Of a DNA stretch of 8,503 nucleotides, positions 1-5,373 are shown one piece after another. The stretch is from Actinomycetes bacterium (GTDB lineage Bacteria > Actinomycetota > Acidimicrobiia > Acidimicrobiales > Palsa-688): contig JAKBBA010000140.1 of assembly GCA_021808665.1 (NCBI GenBank), positions 1-8,503 of the forward strand. Direction: 5' to 3'. The notes under the pieces are model-generated. The model was not told where the DNA came from and did not search any database. It saw only the letters and a program-made list of their open reading frames with translations. The first letter of the stretch is position 1. Every line of letters starts with the position of its first letter. A program made the position numbers and the translations under genes.

Positions 1-257
1 TCCCTGACCATGACCATCTCGTCGTGGCCGAGATCGAACACGACCTCCAGATGGTCACCCGGGTCCTCGTCGATTCCGGCGAAGACTTCGGCGTACATTC
101 GGGCGACCCGGGCCGGCGTCCCGATCAGCCCGTCACGGTCGGGGTCCTCCCCGACAGCTTCCAATATCTCCCTGATCGCCGCTTCGATGCGCGCAAAATC
201 CACGGTCGGTGCTTTGGCCTGACCGATTAAAGCCCGGTTCGACTCACTCCTCGACAT
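1..257 (-). CDS. folE: GTP cyclohydrolase I, N-terminal part (runs off left edge)
   Basis: Translating the minus strand gives about 85 residues with the FolE N-terminal signature: [14 protein letters not shown], then [20 protein letters not shown], then a stretch ending GHDEMVMVR. FolE converts GTP to 7,8-dihydroneopterin triphosphate, the first step of folate synthesis, in the cytosol. The zinc-binding and catalytic Cys/His residues lie further on and are outside the window. I chose the ATG at 257-255, which lies inside the 3' end of hpt (overlap of about 14 bases). It has no clear Shine-Dalgarno sequence, so translation probably depends on ribosomes finishing hpt. An in-frame TTG a few codons upstream and the GTG at the VDF motif are weaker alternatives. 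Identity is firm from family knowledge; the exact start is uncertain. Confidence 0.9.
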   Translation of the reverse strand, partial: MSRSESNRALIGQAKAPTVDFARIEAAIREILEAVGEDPDRDGLIGTPARVARMYAEVFAGIDEDPGDHLEVVFDLGHDEMVMVR

Positions 258-837
258 ACGTAGCAAGGTATGGCAGGTTGCGGTAGCGCTCGGCGACGTC
301 CAATCCGTAGCCGATCACGAAGTCGGGGGGGATTTCGAAACCCTCGTACTTCAAATGCAGGTCCACCGGTTGGAGTCCCTTCTTCACGAGAAGGGCGACG
401 ACCTCCAAGCTGGCGGGGTGGCGCGCGGCCAGATTCCGTTTCAAATACGAAAGGGTGAGTCCCGAGTCGACGATGTCCTCGACGATCAGGACGTGGCGGC
501 CGCTCAGCTCAGCGTCGAGGTCCTTGACGATCCTCACTACGCCGCTCGTCCGCGTCGAGTTGCCGTAGGACGACACTGCCATGAAGTCGATCTCGACGGG
601 CAGCTCTATAGCTCGGGCAAGGTCGGCAAGGAAAAAGCACGCTCCTTTGAGCACCCCTACGAGAAGCGGCACCCTTCCGGCGTAGTCCCTAGTGATCGCC
701 GCCCCCAGCTCCCTGATACGCCTTTGAAGCGCCTCCGCTGACACGATCACCGCCCCGAGATGCGGATCCTCGCTGCGCGTGTAGACGGCGTTTTCGAACG
801 CGCCAGGTTCCGCCGACAACGACTCGGTCCCGCTCAC
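244..837 (-). CDS. hpt: Hypoxanthine(-guanine) phosphoribosyltransferase
   Basis: A 197-residue type I phosphoribosyltransferase that salvages hypoxanthine and guanine with PRPP to IMP and GMP. The PRPP loop [14 protein letters not shown] is at residues 116-129, with the two acidic residues expected of the family. The LKG loop is at 63-65, the flexible-loop region [11 protein letters not shown] at 89-99, and the purine-binding end DFVIGYGLD at 172-180. Length is normal, with about 20 extra N-terminal residues. The start is GTG at 837-835, overlapping the tilS stop as GTGA, with a GAAGG ribosome site at 851-847 inside tilS. The tilS-hpt pair is widely conserved in bacteria, and here folE begins inside the 3' end, so the three look co-translated. 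The motifs do not reveal preference between hypoxanthine and guanine. Confidence 0.95.
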   Translation of the reverse strand: MSGTESLSAEPGAFENAVYTRSEDPHLGAVIVSAEALQRRIRELGAAITRDYAGRVPLLVGVLKGACFFLADLARAIELPVEIDFMAVSSYGNSTRTSGVVRIVKDLDAELSGRHVLIVEDIVDSGLTLSYLKRNLAARHPASLEVVALLVKKGLQPVDLHLKYEGFEIPPDFVIGYGLDVAERYRNLPYLATYVEE

Positions 838-1751
838 GGCCGGGTACCTTCGAGAGGCTCGACGCGCAGACGCCCTCGGCTACGGCGAATGCTGCGACCG
901 CCGGAGATCTGACATGCACGTCGAAGTCCGCTCACCACTTCCATCACCCTTTCGAGCTCGGCCGACGACGGCGGATGCTGTTCACCTTCTTGATCCTGCC
1001 CGGTTGCGTCGACTCCTCGCAACCACAGGCGCAAAGCCCGGCGCGCTATCGCCGGAGGGGCATGCATGAGCTCTGTCGTCGACGTAGGGTCGAGCTTCGC
1101 TGCCCATTCGTCGAGCAGGGCCACCTCCTCGTCGATGATCGCCGCCTGCCGGGCGAGAACGGGCGTCAAGTCCCGACCCGCGATCTCGGAAAGAAATGGG
1201 AGGCCCTCGGCGCGCAGGCGGTTTCGACGGAACCTCAGATCCGAGTTGGACGGGTCGCGGACCAGGTCGAGTCCTGCGATTTGGCAGAGCCGCTCCGTCT
1301 CGCTTCGGCGAAGGCCGAGCAGCGGACGCAGCACGCGCCCGCCTCCCTCCCGGTGAAGCTCGTATCGCATGCCTCTGAGGCCGCTCAGCGCGGCGCCGCG
1401 TAGGACGTTTAGCAGGACCGTTTCGGCCTGGTCGTCCATGGTGTGCCCGGTGAGCACGCACGGTGGGAGGGCCGCATAGCGGGCCTTTCTCGCCCGCGCT
1501 TCGAGGTCAGGTCCTTCGGGGACAGTCACCACCTTCGATTCGAAGGAGAAGCCGAGAGCGGCCGCGGACGCAGCGACGACGCGGGCCTCCCCGTCCGAGC
1601 CGTCCCGCAGACCGTGATCGACGTGTACCGCGACCCCACTAAGACCCCTGCGCCGCGCGAGGATCATGAGGGCAGTCGAGTCTGGGCCACCCGACACCGC
1701 TAGAGCGACCGGTCCCTCGCTCGGCTCAGGGAAATGGCACCGGGAAAGCAA
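834..1751 (-). CDS. tilS: tRNA(Ile)-lysidine synthetase
   Basis: TilS uses ATP to attach lysine to C34 of the CAU-anticodon tRNA-Ile, so that it reads AUA codons. The 305-residue product has the PP-loop SGGPDST at residues 20-26, HVDHGLR at 43-49, [10 protein letters not shown] at 102-111, [11 protein letters not shown] at 118-128 and [16 protein letters not shown] at 165-180, all characteristic of TilS. The length fits the short actinobacterial form, without the long C-terminal domains of the E. coli enzyme. The start is TTG at 1751-1749; TilS-like residues (GLAAAL) continue in frame upstream of it, but I see no ATG or GTG there. An AGGGG lies 12 bases upstream, a rather long spacing. The DUF2342 gene ends 31 bases upstream and hpt overlaps the 3' end. 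Confidence 0.95.
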   Translation of the reverse strand: MLSRCHFPEPSEGPVALAVSGGPDSTALMILARRRGLSGVAVHVDHGLRDGSDGEARVVAASAAALGFSFESKVVTVPEGPDLEARARKARYAALPPCVLTGHTMDDQAETVLLNVLRGAALSGLRGMRYELHREGGGRVLRPLLGLRRSETERLCQIAGLDLVRDPSNSDLRFRRNRLRAEGLPFLSEIAGRDLTPVLARQAAIIDEEVALLDEWAAKLDPTSTTELMHAPPAIARRALRLWLRGVDATGQDQEGEQHPPSSAELERVMEVVSGLRRACQISGGRSIRRSRGRLRVEPLEGTRP

Positions 1752-1782
1752 AGCGGCGGCTAGCCCCTGCTCGCCGCCTCCC

Positions 1783-2871
1783 TCAAGTGGCGACAGCCGC
1801 GCGCTCCGCCGCTCGCACCCGGGTGATCCAACGGTCCGGGCTGCGAATCTCCTCCCAGTCCGGAAGCCATGCCGGGCCCTCCCAGACCTTCGCTAGAAGC
1901 GCAGGGCCGCCGTCGGCCTCGATCGCAGCGATGAAGTCCTCCCCTTGCTTATATTGACGCATCTTCGCGTCGAGGCCTATGACGACCGACAGCACCTTTC
2001 CAAGTCCACGCTGGCGGCGCCTCGCGTGAAGCGTCGAACTGAACAAGGGTGCGTTCGGGATCAGCTCCACTCCAGCACGGTCCATCGTGACGTCGCCGTG
2101 ACCTTCGAGAAGGCTCATCAGTGCACCGACGGAGACGATCGCCTCGTACTGCTCCGGTCCTGCGAGCAGCGTGAGAAGGCCTCCCTCCTCGAGGGGGTTA
2201 CGGCCTGACCTGAAGCTTTGCGCTGCGCGTTGCAGTGAAGCGGCCAACTGTCGGGGATCGATGTCTATCCCGTCGAGTGTCTTGTCGACCATCGCCAAGA
2301 AATGGTCGCGAAGCCATGGCACCCCTGTGAACTGCGCCCGGTGCGTGACCTCGTGCAACGCCAGCCACAGCCGGAACTCGCTCGGGGCGAACCCGTAGCG
2401 CCGCTCGACCTGGACCACGTTCGTGCCGACGTAGTACACGATGTCCTGATCTTCGGGCGCTTCGTCTTCGATGAGCAGCTGGTCGTACTGGCCGAGCACC
2501 CGTCCGGACAGCCAGCCAAGGATCAACCCGAGCTCAGCTCCCGACATCTGACGCGTCAGGCCGACCGGCCTCAGGCGACGTCCACCGCTCTCCATACGCG
2601 CCGCAAGCTTCGCGGCGACCGGCCGAAGAAGTCTCTCGAAGGAAGCCACGTTCACGTCCACCCACTGGGAGCGGTCGGTGACGCGTGCCCTTGCGGGCCC
2701 AGCGAGTGACACGAGGCCCGTTTCGGCCTCGACCAAGCGCTCCGCTCGTTCGGTCATCTCCTCGAAGTCCGCCTCGAGGGAGAGCCGCTCGTATTCGCTC
2801 AGGGGCTTCTCGCGCTCAGCGAGTCTTTTCGCTACGCTTCGGGCGGTGTCCCAACCGATCAGCTCCGGCAC
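1783..2871 (-). CDS. DUF2342 zincin-like metallopeptidase family protein (F420-biosynthesis-associated type)
   Basis: A 362-residue protein of the Zincin_2/DUF2342 family, known in actinobacteria as 'zinc-dependent metalloprotease' or 'coenzyme F420 biosynthesis associated' protein. The zinc motif HEVTHRAQF begins at residue 173 (HExxH at 173-177), and LLEGHGD at 254-260 may supply a further ligand. The N-terminal part is a charged, helical stretch starting with IGWDTA. There is no signal peptide or membrane segment, so it is probably cytosolic. Substrate and role are unknown; the F420 link comes from the family's distribution, not from this sequence. The GTG start has a good ribosome site, GAGGAG at 2883-2878, six bases away. 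It lies just upstream of tilS, the same order as in mycobacteria (Rv3626c beside tilS and hpt). Confidence 0.88.
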   Translation of the reverse strand: MPELIGWDTARSVAKRLAEREKPLSEYERLSLEADFEEMTERAERLVEAETGLVSLAGPARARVTDRSQWVDVNVASFERLLRPVAAKLAARMESGGRRLRPVGLTRQMSGAELGLILGWLSGRVLGQYDQLLIEDEAPEDQDIVYYVGTNVVQVERRYGFAPSEFRLWLALHEVTHRAQFTGVPWLRDHFLAMVDKTLDGIDIDPRQLAASLQRAAQSFRSGRNPLEEGGLLTLLAGPEQYEAIVSVGALMSLLEGHGDVTMDRAGVELIPNAPLFSSTLHARRRQRGLGKVLSVVIGLDAKMRQYKQGEDFIAAIEADGGPALLAKVWEGPAWLPDWEEIRSPDRWITRVRAAERAAVAT

Positions 2872-2877
2872 TCAGTA

Positions 2878-2899
2878 CTCCTCGCCATAAGGCATCGTA
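2878..2899 (-). promoter_or_regulatory. Possible -10 box and ribosome site of the DUF2342 gene
   Basis: On the minus strand, TACGAT (2899-2894) fits the TANNNT -10 pattern and would place the start of transcription near 2887. GAGGAG (2883-2878) lies six bases before the GTG start. I see no good -35 box at the usual distance. If real, this gives the DUF2342-tilS-hpt-folE group its own promoter, separate from sigR. The ribosome site is convincing and the promoter is tentative. Confidence 0.4.
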
Positions 2900-2948
2900 G
2901 CGCCCGAAACGAAGAAGTCTGCCCGCCTCGCCGCAACGAGCAGCGGAA

Positions 2949-2981
2949 GTTGCCCTCTCGAGGGCCGACAGGGCAGGCAAC
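2949..2981 (-). terminator. Hairpin after the sigR operon, possible U-less terminator
   Basis: Just after the stop of the 62-residue gene, the minus-strand RNA has outer arms GTTGCC/GGCAAC (2981-2976 with 2954-2949). Nested inside or competing with them are TGCCCT/AGGGCA and CCCTC/GAGGG pairings. No run of U follows, so it would be a GC-rich hairpin of the kind common in actinobacteria rather than a classic intrinsic terminator. It lies between the sigR unit and the DUF2342 gene, where a break in transcription would make sense. Function is inferred. Confidence 0.4.
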
Positions 2982-2983
2982 CG

Positions 2984-3172
2984 TCAGGCGATCTTCCGAC
3001 CTCGGGTTCGAGGGACGACCATCGGCTCGTGCCTATGGCAGAACTTGCCGCTGTTGTAAATAGACAGCTTCGTGTTACAGCCGGGTTCCCTGCAGGTGCG
3101 GTTCTTGGCGAAGGCACGGGACGGTCGCTCGCTTCCGCTCATCGTGTGCCCACTTAGAGAACGCTCGCTCAT
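2984..3172 (-). CDS. Small Cys/His-cluster protein in the sigR-rsrA operon, putative zinc binder
   Basis: A 62-residue protein of unknown function. Residues 27-48 hold a C-x4-C-x12-C-x2-H cluster (C27, C32, C45, H48) around CREPGCNTKLSIYN and CHRHEP. The cluster looks like a compact zinc-binding knuckle. The tail is basic (RTRGRK), which could fit contact with nucleic acid or an acidic protein. The first 22 residues are rich in Ser and Arg and look disordered. The start is well supported: ATG at 3172 with GGGAGG (3183-3178) five bases before it, the best ribosome site in the window. It follows rsrA by 57 bases on the same strand, so co-expression with the redox sigma factor is likely. I recall similar short CxxPGCxTxLS proteins in actinobacteria but cannot name a family. 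Zinc binding and any link to SigR are inference. Confidence 0.72.
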   Translation of the reverse strand: MSERSLSGHTMSGSERPSRAFAKNRTCREPGCNTKLSIYNSGKFCHRHEPMVVPRTRGRKIA

Positions 3173-3229
3173 AGTTTCCTCCCAACTTTGGCTGTGTCGG
3201 GTATCGATGCCAGTTTCAACGGTCCACCC

Positions 3230-3523
3230 CTATACGGTCCCAGGGGTCGATTCGGATGCCTCCGCGATCGCAGCGGCGATCCTGTCCTTGAGACCGCTCG
3301 GTGCATGCTCCCGGCAGGAGCGGCCGACGACGGCTTTGAGCTCGGCTTCGAAGTCGAACGCTGCGAGGCAGGGTCCGCAGTCGGAAAGGTGCTTCGAGAT
3401 GGCGCTCTTGCGTTCGCTGGTAAGTTCCCCGTCGAGGAAGTGGTACAGCCTGTGCAGGGCGTCTTCGCAGTCGGACGGCTTGAAGAGATCCTCCACGTTG
3501 AAGTTACTTTCTCCCTGGTCCAT
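3230..3523 (-). CDS. rsrA: Mycothiol-system anti-sigma-R factor, zinc-binding (ZAS family)
   Basis: A 97-residue anti-sigma factor of the RsrA/RshA type. It is expected to hold SigR inactive in reducing conditions and release it when its zinc-site thiols are oxidised. The pattern is C19 in DCEDALHRLYHFLDGEL, then H45, C49 and C52 in HLSDCGPC. The C-to-H distance of 26 residues and the H-x3-C-x2-C spacing match Streptomyces RsrA (C11, H37, C41, C44). The downstream CC pair of Streptomyces RsrA corresponds here to S69-C70, so one of the two extra cysteines is missing. There is no membrane segment. The ATG at 3523 has only a weak ribosome site, and 75 bases separate it from the sigR stop. Identity is firm from motif and context. 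Confidence 0.92.
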   Translation of the reverse strand: MDQGESNFNVEDLFKPSDCEDALHRLYHFLDGELTSERKSAISKHLSDCGPCLAAFDFEAELKAVVGRSCREHAPSGLKDRIAAAIAEASESTPGTV

Positions 3524-3598
3524 GTGGATGCCTGACCGCCTCGATGGTGACTCGTACGAATGTGAAAAGCGCGAAGGTTGCAGCCGTCAACTCTGCAA

Positions 3599-4210
3599 CT
3601 ACGCAGGAGCCTCCGAGGCACTCGCCACGAGACCTCTTGCTACTCCAAATTCGTGCAACGTCTTCTCCAGGGCTTTTCTTCCCCGGTGCAGGCGGCTCAT
3701 CACGGTTCCGATCGGCACGTCGAGGATCTCGGCTATCTCCTTGTACGAGAAGCCCTCGACGTCCGCGAGGAGCACCGCTATACGAAACTGTTCGGGCAGC
3801 ATCTCGACCGCTTCCTTGACCTCCGACTCGGTGAAGTGCTCGAGAACTTCCTCTTCGGCGCTGCGGCTGGCCGCGACAGCTTCAAGTCCGCCGAGGCGAC
3901 GGAAAAGATACAGGTCCTCTCCCTCGTCCAGCTCGGTCTGCTCGGGTCGGCGACGTCGCGCCCTGTAGGTGTTGATAAAAGTGTTCGTGAGGATGCGGTA
4001 CAGCCAAGCCTTGAGGTTCGTCCCCTCCTGGAAGGAGCCGTAGGCCCTGAACGCCTTCAGATACGTTTCCTGCACGAGGTCCTCGGCGTCGGCAGGGTTC
4101 CGCGTCATCCGCAACGCGGCGCCGTAAAGCGAGCTCATGTACTCCATAGCATCGGAGCTGAACTGCCTGCTGTCTGCCATCTCGACTACCCTACCCGCAG
4201 CCAGTGACAT
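3599..4210 (-). CDS. sigR: ECF RNA polymerase sigma factor, SigR/SigH family
   Basis: A group IV sigma factor very like mycobacterial SigH and Streptomyces SigR, which respond to thiol oxidation and heat. Region 2 includes [20 protein letters not shown] (residues 28-47) and [21 protein letters not shown] (63-83). Region 4 has [20 protein letters not shown] (138-157), EIAEILDVP and [12 protein letters not shown], the helix-turn-helix that reads the -35 box. Between them lies an acidic linker ([11 protein letters not shown]). Two starts are possible: ATG at 4210, or ATG at 4180, which gives MADSRQF as in related proteins. Neither has a strong ribosome site; a TAGGGT box just before 4180 favours the shorter form. 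rsrA follows on the same strand, and gpsA diverges 112 bases away. Family expectation is autoregulation, but I see no clear GGGAAT-N16-GTT box upstream. Confidence 0.93.
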   Translation of the reverse strand: MSLAAGRVVEMADSRQFSSDAMEYMSSLYGAALRMTRNPADAEDLVQETYLKAFRAYGSFQEGTNLKAWLYRILTNTFINTYRARRRRPEQTELDEGEDLYLFRRLGGLEAVAASRSAEEEVLEHFTESEVKEAVEMLPEQFRIAVLLADVEGFSYKEIAEILDVPIGTVMSRLHRGRKALEKTLHEFGVARGLVASASEAPA

Positions 4211-4322
4211 CCGATCACGCGCCGCCGTCGATGCGGTCCGGAGACTCTAACGTCCATAGCGTCGGCGTCCGCCAGGTGCTCATCGGCGGTTACACGGGAG
4301 CGAGCGAAGGGGTGGCGACACG

Positions 4323-5312
4323 TTGAAGGTGACAGTTCTCGGAGCCGGCTCGTGGGGGACAACCGTCGCCAGCCTCGCGACCGCTTCCCATCCGACACTG
4401 CTATGGGCTCGCAACGCATCTCTAGCGAACGAGATCACCGACGGACATACGAACGGCGCCTACCTCCCTGGCGTGACCCTGCCACGCCGTCTGCGTTCCA
4501 CCAGCGACCTCGAGGAGGCGGTCACGTCCGCCGACGTTCTGGTCGTAGGTGTACCGTCCGGCGGATTCCGCTCGACTCTGCTGGCCGCACTCGACTGGGT
4601 GAGGCCGTGGGTTCCCGTCGTGAGCCTCGCGAAAGGCCTCGAAGCCGGGTCGATGCTGCGAATGACGCAGATAATCGAGGAGCTGCTTCCAGGCCATCCC
4701 GCGGCGGTCCTGAGCGGCCCCAACCTCGCCCCTGAGATCATGGCCGGCAAGGCCGCAGCGGCTGTCCTTGCAACCGAGGACCCGGGCGTCGCGGCGGCGC
4801 TTCAAAGCGTCCTGCGACATCGCCTCTTTCGCGTCTACCGCAATCACGACGTGATCGGATGCGAGGTCGGCGGGGCCCTGAAGAACGTCGTCGCTATAGC
4901 CGCCGGTATCGGCGAGGGTCTCGGGGTGGGCGACAACACCCGCTCGGCGGTGATGACGAGGGGTTTGGCCGAGATAACGCGCCTCGCCGCTGCGATGGGC
5001 GCCCAGCCGCAAACCCTGGCCGGCCTCGCCGGTATGGGGGACCTGGTGGCGACCTGCATGAGTCCTCTCAGCCGGAACCGCACCCTCGGGGAGAAGCTTG
5101 GGCAGGGGATCCCCTTGGAAACGATCCTCTCCGAGATGAATATGGTCGCCGAAGGCGTAAACACGGCCCGCGTCGCTCTCGACCTGGCCGAACGCTACTC
5201 CGTCGAGCTGCCGATCTGCCAGGAGATCCACAATGTCATCACAGGGCGCCAGCGCCCGGCCGACGCGTACCGGGGGTTGCGTGAGCCGGGTCACGAGTCC
5301 GAACCCGGCTAA
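4323..5312 (+). CDS. gpsA: Glycerol-3-phosphate dehydrogenase [NAD(P)+]
   Basis: A 329-residue cytosolic enzyme that reduces dihydroxyacetone phosphate to sn-glycerol 3-phosphate, the backbone for phospholipids. The Rossmann nucleotide motif GAGSWG is at residues 7-12. SLAKGLE is at 101-107, SGPNLAPEI at 131-139, GGALKN with the expected catalytic lysine K187 at 183-188, GLAGMGDLVATC at 234-245 and SRNR at 250-253. Full length and intact. The start is TTG at 4323, giving MKVTVLGAG; an AAGGGG ribosome-site-like run lies about 10 bases upstream. GTG at 4329 (MTVLGAG) is possible. It is divergent from sigR and convergent with bluB-cobT, so probably transcribed alone. The glycerophosphodiesterase at 7308 also feeds the glycerol-3-phosphate pool but is a separate unit. 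Confidence 0.96.
   Translation: MKVTVLGAGSWGTTVASLATASHPTLLWARNASLANEITDGHTNGAYLPGVTLPRRLRSTSDLEEAVTSADVLVVGVPSGGFRSTLLAALDWVRPWVPVVSLAKGLEAGSMLRMTQIIEELLPGHPAAVLSGPNLAPEIMAGKAAAAVLATEDPGVAAALQSVLRHRLFRVYRNHDVIGCEVGGALKNVVAIAAGIGEGLGVGDNTRSAVMTRGLAEITRLAAAMGAQPQTLAGLAGMGDLVATCMSPLSRNRTLGEKLGQGIPLETILSEMNMVAEGVNTARVALDLAERYSVELPICQEIHNVITGRQRPADAYRGLREPGHESEPG
5284..5310 (+). terminator. GC-rich hairpin at the 3' end of gpsA
   Basis: A perfect 8-base inverted repeat, AGCCGGGT (5284-5291) and ACCCGGCT (5303-5310), has an 11-base loop and ends inside the gpsA stop codon. No T-run follows. It lies where the convergent gpsA and bluB-cobT transcripts must end, so a role in termination or 3'-end stability is plausible. 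The structure is seen directly; the function is inferred. The 61-base gap after gpsA (5313-5373) shows no better hairpin. Confidence 0.45.
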
Positions 5313-5373
5313 CCCGCGGCTACCCTGCGCCGGTCACCTGCCGCTCGTAGCACCTCTGATGCGCCTGTCAAGG

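Noticed and set aside
2872..3117. 81-codon minus-strand frame ending right before the DUF2342 GTG
   Set aside because: It overlaps the better-supported 62-residue gene in another frame, has no ribosome site and no motif. Its tidy end at the next start looks like chance.
3169..3621. 150-codon minus-strand frame ending at the start of the small Cys/His gene
   Set aside because: It covers all of rsrA in another frame and its product is low-complexity. RsrA has the conserved zinc motif.
3072..3968. 298-codon open frame on the plus strand opposite rsrA and sigR
   Set aside because: It lies antisense to genes with clear family motifs. Long antisense frames are common in high-GC DNA, and its product is a Ser/Arg-rich string without recognisable domains.
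4422..5294. 290-codon open frame opposite gpsA
   Set aside because: It is antisense to intact gpsA, has no recognisable domain, and is expected from codon bias.
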